DNA of 64,000 nt from Antedon mediterranea (lineage: Eukaryota > Echinodermata > Crinoidea > Comatulida > Antedonidae). The stretch lies in contig NC_092676.1 in assembly GCF_964355755.1 (NCBI RefSeq), positions 14,552,288-14,616,287 of the forward strand, read 5' to 3'. This document shows, piece by piece, positions 54,086 through 64,000 of this stretch (the first letter of the stretch is position 1; the number at the start of each line of letters is the position of its first letter). The notes beneath the pieces were generated by a model. It saw only the letters and a program-made list of their open reading frames with translations. It was not told the origin of the DNA and made no database searches. Made by a program: the position numbers and the translations under genes.

Positions 54086-55734
54086 CTTTGAGCAGAATAG
54101 AATTTAGAATATTAGTTATCCGTACTTATCCGTTTAAGAGAGTGTATCTCGTTTTTTCGTGCCCAAAATTCTTACATTTCCATTAATGTAATTATTTAGA
54201 TGATCTAAAATTGCTGTCTTGATGTTACATTTTTATGTCATGTTAAAAATTTGATTCAAAGATGGGTCTTGTAATTTCATCTATGCTGAACTACACAATA
54301 TAACCCGATGACAAGTTCAAATCTAGTTCTGTATTATTCTTTCTTTCTGTCCCTTTTTTGGTCGGTCACGTATCTTTAAACGTGCAACCATAATATTTCA
54401 TAACTTTGTCCACATAATAGACATTTACGTGAAGTTGTGCACCTCCTATTTTTTTTAATGTTTTAATTCAGAATTGCACAACATAACTTGCGCATAATTT
54501 CATGAATTTGAATGACTGATCACAGAACAGTCATTTTCAAGGTTTAACTTTCTGTGGATTAAAAATAGCGTGTTTTACACAAAGGTACGCGCACACGCAT
54601 TAAAAAAATCTCAAAATGCGCAAAACTAATTTTGTACATGATTCATGCCATTTTGCGCATATAAAAAATTCCCACGAATGCTCAATTTTTGACGTGTACG
54701 GTAAGATAAGGTAAAAATCATGTTTTTTCACTTGAATTATATTTTTGAAAAAATAGGATTTTTGTCTCTTTCATCATAGCTCATCACATTCACTAGAGCA
54801 CATCTCGCTTATACGTAGGCCTACCTCAATTTCCCCCAGATTTTAATATTTGTTTTCTCAATCAATTATCTTTTGCATGAGTTACACACATTTTAATTTT
54901 GATGACATCATGTCAACAAATTTGCATTACGTGGGTCACTTATTTTCATCTTTACAATAAATTTCAATCTGTTATAGCTCTTCAGAATAAAATGTGATAC
55001 TCATGATTAAAATGTGGTCTGGAAGCTGTTGAATTGTATATGATTTTTTTGTGCGGATAGCACGTAAGTAATGCAAAAAGTTGATTTTTACAGCCATTAT
55101 TTGTTTTCATACCCTACGTGATGCTTTCATTTCCATGAACTCTAAAATCTAATACTCAAATAACGACACACATGCACCGTTTGAATCTCTTACAACTCCT
55201 CTCAATGAGTTCTATATATCAATTTATGTACACGACGTACAAAATGGTATGACGCCATCATGTGGCCTACTGAATTACGATTTTTTCCTCTTGTCATGTC
55301 ATGTCATAATCACATTCAAGAGAGCGCATCTGGTGGCGGTAATTATCGTTGTTGGTTTCGATTGAATAAAATAAACAATAAATAATTATAATACAAAAAT
55401 ATCGGATGTTGTGATGTCATATAACCAATTGAAGTTAAAAAGTAGTTTTTTCATGTCTTTCGTAAAAGAATACAAATTTCACCGCGCTTTCAATCGTTTG
55501 TACTAGGCCTACCTAACTTACTAAAACGGGAATATTGTATGATTACACCAATTATTAATACTACTAGCAGTAGTAGTAGTTTCTGCCTTGTTATATACTA
55601 ATTCGCATGTGATGAGTAGGCCTACTGTAAATATAATAAAGCGCACTCTTCCTTAATAAAAGTAGGCCTACTCCGACAAAAAATTTGTCAAGAATAAAAA
55701 TCGGAACTATTTACTACGGAAGCTTAAATTGACA
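54086..55734. other. intergenic, with dispersed repeat copy 2 (54785-55030)
   Basis: 54785-55030 resembles 23930-24140. Several sentences of TTTGCGCAT/ATGCGCAAA words occur at 54600-54660. No gene seen. Confidence 0.4.
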
Positions 55735-56222
55735 TTCCGAGTTACTGAGATAATTATCTTGGAAACACGGAATAAAGCAATCGATATGATGGAATTCCAA
55801 GATAAATTAACTCAGAAAGACGGAATTCTCAGATAGTTTATCTCGGAAAGACGGAATTCTCAGATAGTTTATCTCGGAAAGACGGAATTCTAAGATAGTT
55901 TATCTCGGAAAGACGGAATTCTAAGATAGTTTATCTCGGAAAGACGGAATTCTTAGATAGTTTATCTCGGAAAGACGGAATTCTTAGATAGTTTATCTCG
56001 GAAAGACGGAATTCTCAGATAGTTTATCTCGGAAAGACGGAACTCTCAGATAGTTTATTTTGGAAAGACGGAATTCTCAGATAGTTTATTTTGGAAAGAC
56101 GGAATTCTCAGATAGGTTATCTGGAGAAGACGGAATTCCAAGATAACGTATCTCTGAAAGATGGAATTCCAAGATAACGTATCTCGGAAAGATGGAATTC
56201 TATGATAAATTTTCTCGAAATT
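55735..56222. repeat. 31-bp minisatellite, about 15 copies
   Basis: Unit GGAATTCTCAGATAGTTTAT followed by CTCGGAAAGAC, each with an EcoRI-type GAATTC. Central units are nearly identical, while edge units diverge (AACGTATCTCG, AAATTAACTCA). Confidence 0.92.
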
Positions 56223-56489
56223 CCAAGAACCGGCGTGAAGTTGGTTACTTATTCCTTATTCGATATTCAATGTTTTGTGTGAAGTTGGTTACTTATTCAA
56301 CATTCACATGTATGGGGCGCAAAATGTGTAATAACTTAATTAAATGATTTTATCCTTACGGCTTGGACTAACTAGGGCTATGATTTATAGGGCTATAATT
56401 GCGTTATAAACGGCATGGACCGGGATGATGATACATGGGTTGAGGCGAGTAGGGTCCAGTCATTTCATAAAAATACCACTTGCCCCGGT
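56223..56489. other. non-coding
   Basis: Includes the word GTGAAGTTGGTTACTTATTC twice (56232 and 56279). No gene. Confidence 0.4.
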
Positions 56490-57335
56490 CCATGCCGTCT
56501 AGCTGCCATTTTACGCCATTTTAAAACGTTACTACAATTTAACGTTCCTCTCCTGGTACAGTCGACACGGCTAAAGGGAATATGCAATAAACTATTACGT
56601 GTACGACCAGGGACATTTAAACTAAATAGCGAAATATTTAGAATTTAAAATATTATATAAAAAAACCATATCAGATATCTTTCGACGATTGCTGACAGAA
56701 TCAAAGGCAAAATTAACACAGTTATAATACAGGAACAGGAACTTTCGTTGAACAGCGTCGATTCGACAGGCCTGACATGGAGAAATTGAATTGAAAATTA
56801 CGGAACGAAATTCAAGGTGAGGACGTATAATAGATTTGTTTTAAGATCAAAGTGCCCTGCCGTTTTTCTTAAACCTTATATTTCTCCATATCAAGCCCAT
56901 CATTCTATGAGCTTTTGCCAACACATGATTAATATGTGAACAACAATTTAATTTACCATCAATAAAAATACCTCAATCTTTCTGTACATAAATAATCATA
57001 AAAATAAATAATACATAATCTCAAGAAAATGCCCATTCAAATTATAATTTAATAGCACAGGCCTGTTCTTAAGTGTTATAGATAAATATTAATTTTACAT
57101 TTATTAGCATTCAGTTTTAGCCCCCACTTCTCCATCCATTCCACGAGACCATCCATATCCTCCTAAAGAAAAAAAGCATCCTGTGGAGTGGAAATCAATT
57201 TCAGATCGTCGGCAAACAAAAGAGACTAGGAATGATTACATTTTAAAGGAAGGTTGTTGATAAATAAATTAAATAAAAGAGAGCCAATCAGATGTTTCTC
57301 CCCCAATGACAAAACGATGTTGTCTATTAATTAAA
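56490..57335 (-). pseudogene. CR1/Jockey-type LINE reverse transcriptase remnant
   Basis: Minus-strand translation from 57335 gives LLFNLFINNLPLKCN, LLFADDLKLISTPQD with the FADD catalytic motif, WMEKWGLKLNANKCK, then DLGVFIDGKLNCCSHINHV, KAHRMMGLIWRNI, RPHLEF, RIDAVQRKF and NSLLHIPFSRVDCTRRGTL, the usual order from RT palm to C-terminus. Stops and shifts occur throughout. The endonuclease and RT fingers are absent, so it is a 5'-truncated dead copy. Confidence 0.8.
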
Positions 57336-58676
57336 TAGCTTCTTTAAACCAACTTAAAAGTGAACCGGATAAACAAAATTTTGAAAGTTTAAATTATTAT
57401 AACTAATACTAATTAAGAAGCTTATTACCATGTTTGTTATGAAATTGTACAGTAAACCTTAAACATCATACTACTCAGTATGTGATTTTAATTAAAACTA
57501 AAAATTAATAATTTAACAATTCTAAAGAATTTAGGTTTGTTTTGGTCAGATGTTTCAGTATTTCCTCCATTACAATAAGCTGTTTGATGCAACATACTTA
57601 GTTAAATTGAATCTTTTTAATACAAAGAAACAAAAATATGTAAATTAGTTGCATAGTAATCTTCATTCACAAACCTATATTTAGGATACTAGTTGTAATT
57701 AAAATCAGTCCCAACCATGATGGGATTGAGGTGGTGCAGGAGACTCTTCACTTAACCGACCCTACCAATGAAATCGGCTCGACCTATGTGTATATTTCAG
57801 ATTCAAATAGGCATATCTTTTTAAGGTTTTATACAATTGACTCCAAGCTGGAACTTTGATACAGTTTTTACAAAAACTTATAGGCCCATATTTTCAAAAT
57901 ATCTTTACTCAATCGGGGGCTAAGGCTGAGAATTGCCTCCTAGTCGCCACCTCTTTCACTGAAAACAATCATCCACCAGAGCCGATGTACTTGAAATTGA
58001 ATACACATACAATTAATCGTAATTGGTTTGTCCATCCACTTTTCACGTTTGGGGTGTATGTCACAAGTGATTTAATTTTTGTTCCATTGTACCGTATGAG
58101 GGGGGTCATTCATGCGTAGCGGCCTCTTATTGGATGATGGGTTGGTATATAAAGTGTGTGCGGGAACGGCTCGAGGTTGAAACAAGGAGTTGGGAGTAAG
58201 CCGAGTGTTGCATTTCTTGATTGGGTGTGGCAAACTACTATTGTTTTGATAAGTTGCTAAGCGGAGAAAATAAAGAAAACCACAAAGTAAGAGATATAGA
58301 TATTTGATGCACACTTCAGCGATATTGTAGTCGTGTAATAAATAACTCCTTAATTTCTAATCTGAGGTCTCTTTTTACGACTGTTAATTGAGTGGTAGGC
58401 TACATTGAAGAACGGATTGACTAATTGAATTTATAACTAAAGGACTCTGGCAACCAGAACACTTGTGAGTACAGAATAGTAACGATATTGGAATTGAACG
58501 AGACGGAAAGGAAAAACTTACTACTAGTACGACACACCATTGAATTGGAGACATTAAAGAAAGACGTTAAAGAAAAGAAGGACGGTTACAGAAATAATGC
58601 GTGGAATGTTATATACAACGGTTACTGGTGTGTGAAATAGCCACCTGATTGGAACTTACATGGCATTATCAACGTG

Positions 58677-58965
58677 TAAACTTATTGTAATTATATATAT
58701 ATATGGAATAGATAGATGCATTATGAAATAACATATATTATATGTGTGGAAAAGAATAGAATAGTATATGAATTTAAGAAATATTGTGAAACAACTTATT
58801 GTAATTATATATATGGAATAGATAGATGAATTATGAAATAACAAATATTATTATGTGTGGAAAAGAATAGAATAATGTACGAACTTAAGAAATAGTGTGA
58901 AACAAAGTTTTGTTATTATAAATATGGAATAGATACTGAATTATGAATTAACGAGTATTATATAA
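58677..58965. repeat. ~118 bp tandem duplication, about 2.5 copies
   Basis: Units share TTATTGTAATTATATATA, GGAATAGATAGATG and TGTGTGGAAAAGAATAGAAT; the third is incomplete and diverged. Confidence 0.85.
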
Positions 58966-60170
58966 TTATGTGAAAAAGAAACGAACATAAATAAGACAAA
59001 TTGATAAAATTAGTGGCTAAAATATATTAGAAGATTTATAATCGAAGGATATAAGACGAGATAGAGAAAGTGTTGTATTAATTGGTTCATAGGGAATGGG
59101 GATAGTAGTGTAAGAGGGTAATTCGAGATTTATATGATGAAATTAATTGAATAATATTGTAAAGTGTAATGATGATGCAAGTATACGTATAGCGGAATTA
59201 GGGTAGAGTGTATTTGGAATAGAAGTAATTATTTATTTATTGTTGTATTCATTTATTTGTTTATTGTATTTAATTGGGTTTTGAGTATTAGGAAAGGGGT
59301 AAAGGCCATCTCTAGAGATAATTGAGGGAGTAAAGGGAACTTGTAAGATATTTATTTATGTGTTTATTGTTAACGGGTATTTATTTATTAGATGTTATTG
59401 AATGGTTAAATGTGAAACTTCATATGAATGCTCGTTTGAGCCTGAGGTATAAATGTTTAAAAGAAAAGGAAAAAAAATAATTAAAATAACGATAGAAGCT
59501 CTTGAAGTAATTTGTAATTGTGTACCTCTTTGTTATGCACATTTTTTTATTGGTCATCAGTGACTCTGCGAATTTGCATAAGTGCAGTTTTTCAGTGATC
59601 CTTAAAGAAAGTTTGACCATAGAATCTCGCAAAATTACGCTGGTCATAAAAAGGGAATGTCATAATATTATGTTCTGATTTCCTGTGGCTAGATAAAGGA
59701 TGCTTTAGACCAGGTCTGCTAAATTTATAAGCCAATCATATGGTATAATTTTGGTGGGAAACTTTGGAGGGAAAAATCCTCCTCTGAAGCCCTTAATTTG
59801 CATGTTCAGTATAAGTAGTAAAATGTTATAGATATTAGAAAGAAGAGAAAATGAGATCATAGTAGAAAGACGTATAGAGTATAGAGAAGAAAGGTCTAGA
59901 CTGGTAGAAAGTTGTATTGTATTAATACTACAAGGGCGATATATAAATGTGGTATTTTTAATATTCTACATTAGCTGGCATTTTCTATATTGACTGAATG
60001 ATGATTGAAGTTATTGAGTTTCTTTATTCTCAAACAAAATTTAGATTCAAATACTATTTCAAATTTAATTGTTAAAATATGTGTAAAAAGGTTTAATTGT
60101 AATGCAACTTAATATTGTAAATCAATAATGCTGAGGGATTGGCTAATATGAAATATAAACGCCGTGGCTA

Positions 60171-60190
60171 AAGATACGGTACCGTATCTT
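60171..60190. repeat. 20-nt perfect palindrome
   Basis: AAGATACGGTACCGTATCTT. A half-copy, AAAGGTACGGTA, follows at about 60205. Confidence 0.85.
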
Positions 60191-61314
60191 AACTTCCGTT
60201 TGCTAAAGGTACGGTAAAATTGCATTATGTCATAATCAGCCAATGGAGTGTTGGTACGTGTGTAACGTCATCGTATAAGGACTTTGGATTTTTTTTCATA
60301 TCACGGCAAAATATAAATTGTCCGGTACTTATTATTTTCCTGTATCATATTGATATTTCTCAAGAACTTGCCAACTTTTTGAGACATTTTCAAATTTATG
60401 CCAAACAAGAAATGTTTGAAGAACCAATTTCTGAAGTCAAATTTTCTGGACTTTAAAAGTTCATACGCAAGTTGGGTTAGTAAAGTAGAGACAGCAGCTG
60501 CAGTCAGGCAAATATAGGGACTTTAGATTTCAGATATATAAACGGTTAGATTAAATGGACATTTACGTTGACGTGCCAGTGAACGTATGACGTAATGTAA
60601 TCTCTATGCTATTTCACAGCGCATTGGCAGTACACAGGTTTAGGCCAGGCTAAGTAAGTAGCTTAGGCCTAGCCTAGATTCTTAATTTTCTAAACAAAGG
60701 CTGGCGTCCTATTGACCCAGGCAATAACCTAATTAAAAGCTTTATTTAAAATAAAATTTAAAAAATCAATAAATCACAGTTTGCAAATATAAATTGACTG
60801 AAATTCACTTTACTCTATTCTCAGAAAATGTTCGCTTGATTTTGGTAAACTTTTGCAGTGTTATGACGTCCACTCGTACTCATTTCTTGGAGAAAACAAT
60901 TTTATTTTTTTTAACATGAAAATAATATGCTAGTGTAATATAAACTAATCATTTTAATTAAAAGGATAAGATGTACAGTAGTAACAACAGTATTAAAGTC
61001 ATAATACATTTTTTTAGTCAACTGTCAAAAGTTAATGGTATCCTTGTGGATTTTAGACAGGGACTATGAATTTAAATAGGTTCAGTATTTAGGCAAGTTC
61101 AACTTGTTGGAAATCATGTTTGAAAAAATTATGTTTTTTCATTATCTAAATATATGCAATTCATCAAAAGGTCCAATGTATGACCGTTGTTGCTCCATGG
61201 ACTGACAAGCGACCAACAGGCTTTAGTAACTTTAGTAATAAGCACGTTTTCAATTCCAATTTTGAAAATAGGTGCCCCTTTAGTACTACTGTAAGGGTAT
61301 TGAGATATTTATCT

Positions 61315-61434
61315 TTAATCGTCATCACTCTCATCTTGTGTTGTATAATCTGAACCATCACTGTCATTTTCTTCCTTATCATCTTCATCGTCTGATGACT
61401 CACGTTTCACCTCCTTGTGTTCTTTTACAAAAAG
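61315..61434 (-). CDS. SEC63: SEC63 last coding exon, acidic tail
   Basis: Acceptor CACCCACAG, 39 codons from LFVKEHKEV to DESDDD, then TAA. Confidence 0.88.
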   Translation of the reverse strand, partial: LFVKEHKEVKRESSDDEDDKEENDSDGSDYTTQDESDDD

Positions 61435-63960
61435 CTGTGGGTGAAATATTGTAGTCGTATTTAACTGAAAAATATATATACCGTAGTTTTCACAATGTAC
61501 TTTGCCTTTTAGACATTTTCATGTTCATTAGGAATAAAATAATTTAATATCTTTTAATCCTGATTAGCACTAGGCAATTCACCCGACTGTTTTTGCATGA
61601 AACCAAATTTTGTGAGTTGTAGTTATAGAATTAGTATTTATGTAAAACTTGTTATGTTTTTATCAGCTGAAATGCCTATGGCTATGCTGTTCAAACAATC
61701 ATGCTGCCTATAATATAGCATGTGCATGTTGTACGCTGTGTTGTGCAATAGCCAAACTGTGACTAGTTATCTTCTTTCCTTCCACAATTTTTGTTGCAGA
61801 CTGTAAGTTAAGATGTGTGGGAAACTTTTATTTTATAAAATTATTGTGTACTGTAGAATGATTTTATGACATTTTTAGATTGATAAAAAATGAAACTTGA
61901 TGAATTTATGTTTCATATTGTATCAAAGGTAAACTTGATATAAATGTTACGTGCATGATTGCTACAAATGTGAAAAATACCCGAAATCAATTTCTAATCA
62001 ATTTAGCACACATTTCAGGAAATTATCCGAGTTATACCTCGCTTCTACATTCTACACCCGATTTTCTTCCAAATTGTAATACATACCTTCATGGGAATAT
62101 ACTGATTGAGGTCTAGATAAGAATCTGATATGACGCAAATGTGATAGTTGAAAACACCTTTCTTTCTAGCATTGAATTGTAGTAAAACCTGGCGGAATAA
62201 AAAATAGAATTTTTGACCACAATTTTGAATAAGAATGTTTAAAAATATAAAAAATGTCCCTAAAGATTCAGAATAATGCATTTGATTTTGTCAAAAGTCA
62301 ATTTCTCTCTTAATTTGGAATTTTGGATAAGAATGTACAGGGATGTAGTTACAGAAATCCCAGGGTGGCTTTTTTTAGGGTGGGCAGCCCAAAAAAAAAT
62401 TAGTATTGGCAGCATTCGGGAAGATTTATTATTTATTATTTATTTTATTTTATGTCTTTAGGCACTGTGGCCAAGGATTACCAATAGTGAATTAATCACT
62501 GTCCTATCAGATAGGTGGTAATCCCCCTGATACAGAGGCTATTGTGTGAACCAGTTCACCGGGGTAACCCCCTACTCTTTTTCGAATAATGAACTGGGTT
62601 CTTTTAAGTACACACAGGTTATAACTGTGTACACTGGACCTACGGTTTATAGTCCTTATCCGAGAAGACTTGTTCCACCACCAGAACTAGGAGCGAGTCG
62701 GCCTCGAACCCTTGCCGATGTTGTTGTTGGCTCTTTAGGTACGATAAACGGCGCCCCTGCCTTAACCGCTCGGCCATATGACTCCTATTAGGAGATAGAG
62801 GAAATCCAACTCCACCCCAAATAATTTATGGTGGTCGGATTAGTATGTTAATTAAAGCCCCAATCTCTACACATTTCTATGTTTTGTAAATATAATGTAA
62901 TATATTACTTTAAAACATTAAACCAGATCATTCCTTTTCTTAAATGTACGTTTTATGGTTAATTACAAAACAAAACTAAGCCTAGCCAGGTTAGGGCTAA
63001 AGACTGTACACGAGAGGATTTTCACTGCAAGCTACTAGGTAGTGTATTGTTTCTCTCTTTTTATCATAATTTACCGCTGAAAGGATCAATATAATTAGTA
63101 CAGTATTAGCTTACTTAGCTTACTACTGAAACTTTTATCTTAAATAAAGGTGAGCATCTAGTGGGTATTAAATTTCATTGAAATAGCCGAAAATTAGTTC
63201 ACACTTTAATCGCCCACTCCTACCAGGATCGAACAAGCACATCGTGATGGTAGACCACTGGGGCTTTCATGGTATTGTTCTCGAATGGATAGCGACTCTT
63301 TAACATTCTCGGCGTAATACGGCGGAACAGCACTAGTCCTCAGTTGTACGCACGCGCACCATCTAGATCAAATTGGTACGCCCTCATTTTCAGTATTTTT
63401 GTTCACGAGGCGGGATATATATATATATGTATATTAATCCAAGGGCAAATTACTGAACAAATGACAATATATATATATATATATATATATTTTCTTTTAT
63501 TCCTGTCCACCCAGGCAGCACTTATACTATGACGTTATCCAAATTCCTTCACTTGCACTGATGAAGGGCTAGTCTTGCCCGAAAGCTCTGCTAACTTTTC
63601 AGGCTGTTTTACTTCTCGTTTTGATTTAGCTTTTCGCTTTTATTTTGTATCTCCATTGAGATCCAGCCAATGATACCCACAGCATTGTCACTTTTTCAGT
63701 AATTTGACTTTGGATTTATATATATTTCCAGAGAAATCTTATGTAGGGGAATTTTACATTAGGTGGAGTATGCAATTTCGGAGTGCATTTCTACTTGGAC
63801 AATAAAGTTTTCTGACGGAAACATAATATAACAAAAAAAATACAAAAATACTAACCTCTTTCTGTTTTCCAGGCTTTAAGTCATAAACCATATTTGGCAA
63901 AGTGATTAAGGTCTTTGATTTTCTATCAGCAATGTAGACCCACCACCATTCATTTTTTTC
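61315..63960 (-). CDS. SEC63: SEC63 homologue, last three coding exons (partial)
   Basis: Sec63 is an ER-membrane J-domain protein that works with Sec61/Sec62 and BiP in protein translocation. Minus-strand coding exons are 63960-63856, 62188-62087 and 61434-61315. All junctions are GT-AG in phase 0, giving 108 residues plus stop. Exon one has EKNEWWWVYIADRKSKTL, the hallmark of the Sec63/Brl-domain C-terminal beta module; exon two, FNYHICVISDSYLDLNQY, matches the module's SDSY-GLDQ end. The last exon encodes an acidic tail (SSDDEDDKEEN...DESDDD), which in Sec63 faces the cytosol, contacts Sec62 and carries CK2 sites. The J domain, membrane spans and start lie beyond base 64000. Brr2 and ASCC3 also have Sec63 units, but the WWW-YIADRK word and acidic end favour SEC63. 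Confidence 0.88.
61435..62086 (-). other. SEC63 last intron
   Basis: 652 bp, AT-rich, no repeat recognised. Confidence 0.6.
62087..62188 (-). CDS. SEC63: SEC63 penultimate coding exon
   Basis: Acceptor TTCCGCCAG, donor GTATGT, 34 whole codons from VLLQFNARK to LNQYIPMK. Confidence 0.9.
62460..62795 (-). mobile_element. SINE with a Leu/Ser-type tRNA promoter
   Basis: On the minus strand from about 62790: TGGCCGAGCGGTTAAGGC is an A box typical of type II tRNAs and GGGTTCGAGGCC a B box, separated by a long spacer; GGAGTCA and GACTC at the ends can pair. The body then runs ~230 bp with words such as GGTGAACTGGTTCACAC. The plus frame across it is an artefact. Confidence 0.75.
63205..63330 (-). 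mobile_element. SINE copy 2 (family of 44982-45120)
   Basis: Shares AGACCACTGGGGCTTTCATG, GGATAGCGACTCTTTAACAT and TCTCGGCGT with the copy at 45040-45115, in the same orientation. The tRNA-like half is more decayed here. Confidence 0.7.
63466..63491. repeat. (AT)n microsatellite
   Basis: Thirteen or so TA units; a shorter one lies at 63415-63428. Confidence 0.9.
63500..63720 (+). mobile_element. Penelope-like 3' end or hammerhead-related motif
   Basis: CTGATGA-AGGGC-TAGTCTT-GCCC-GAAA near 63561 has the core order of a hammerhead ribozyme (CUGAUGA, stem II, GAAA), a motif reported in Penelope-like elements and commonly seen as 'CTGATGAAGG...CCGAAA' in marine genomes. I cannot pair a stem I, so it is probably decayed. 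No reverse transcriptase frame is present. Confidence 0.4.
63856..63960 (-). CDS. SEC63: SEC63 exon (antepenultimate), Brl-domain beta module
   Basis: Acceptor ATTTTTAG, donor GTTAGT, 35 whole codons from EKNEWWW to GKQKE. Confidence 0.9.
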
Positions 63961-64000
63961 CTAAAAATATAATGAAGAAAACTTTTACTTTTATGCTCCA
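63961..64000 (-). other. SEC63 intron, continues off the window
   Basis: Intronic sequence preceding the ATTTTTAG acceptor on the minus strand. Confidence 0.7.

Larger units (their letters stand above)
57336..61314. other. intergenic between LINE remnant and SEC63
   Basis: No gene found. 58120-58275 has a TATATAAA box at about 58146 and AATAAA at about 58269 in an otherwise LTR- or promoter-like stretch, but no partner repeat is visible. A ~118 bp tandem lies at 58677-58965, a 20-nt palindrome at 60171-60190. T-rich tracts (60735, 60901) could give minus-strand AATAAA signals for SEC63. Confidence 0.4.
62189..63855 (-). other. SEC63 intron with SINE and retroelement debris
   Basis: Contains the SINE at 62460-62795, the SINE copy at 63205-63330, a TA run and the Penelope-like tail at 63500-63720. 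No exon between 62189 and 63855 is needed for phase. Confidence 0.6.

Noticed and set aside
62546-62791. 81-codon ORF
   Set aside because: Lies wholly in a SINE, antisense to its tRNA-like promoter.

Overview
The window looks like a piece of an AT-rich animal genome, most likely a marine invertebrate deuterostome such as an echinoderm. This rests on spliced genes with GT-AG introns, a nuclear receptor and a SEC63 gene, a mag/SURL-like Gypsy element, tRNA-derived SINEs, several LINE types and many copies of a TAGGCCTA-like word. The species call is inference. There are no prokaryotic genes, operons or CRISPR arrays.

Two host genes can be reconstructed by hand, and they converge. A nuclear receptor on the + strand runs from an ATG at 22474 to a stop at 48188. 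It has eight coding exons whose splice sites and phases all agree, giving 469 residues with a complete two-zinc-finger DNA-binding domain, a ligand-binding domain and an AF-2-like helix. By eye it sits in the NR1 group near Rev-erb/E75 and ROR. The last three coding exons of SEC63 lie on the - strand (63960 down to 61315); the rest of that gene is beyond the right edge.

Most of the remaining sequence is mobile or repetitive. 1-4420 holds unassigned sequence, a 28-29 bp minisatellite and a decayed multi-exon gene on the - strand. 4421-14100 holds a Tx1-like LINE remnant and a hAT-like element full of ~175 bp repeats, with a TA-flanked element inserted in it. 14900-19625 is a broken spliced transposase-like gene. 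22417-48188 is the receptor locus. Its introns hold an 86 bp tandem array, a pogo-like MITE, an RTE-like LINE end, a 1 kb foldback element, and a nest in which an intact Gypsy element sits inside a TA-target DNA transposon, itself inside an older repeat. 48189-61314 carries minisatellites (43, 17, 31 and ~118 bp units), a second decayed gene fragment on the - strand and a LINE RT remnant. 61315-64000 is the SEC63 3' end, with SINE and Penelope-like debris in its introns.

The strongest items for follow-up are the receptor, the three-level nested insertion with its empty site visible elsewhere in the window, the second nested pair at 11014-14098, the foldback and perfect-hairpin structures inside receptor introns, and two fragments of what appears to be one poorly described gene family (2451-4420 and 52784-54080). 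All identifications come from reading the sequence and from memory of protein families; no database search was run.
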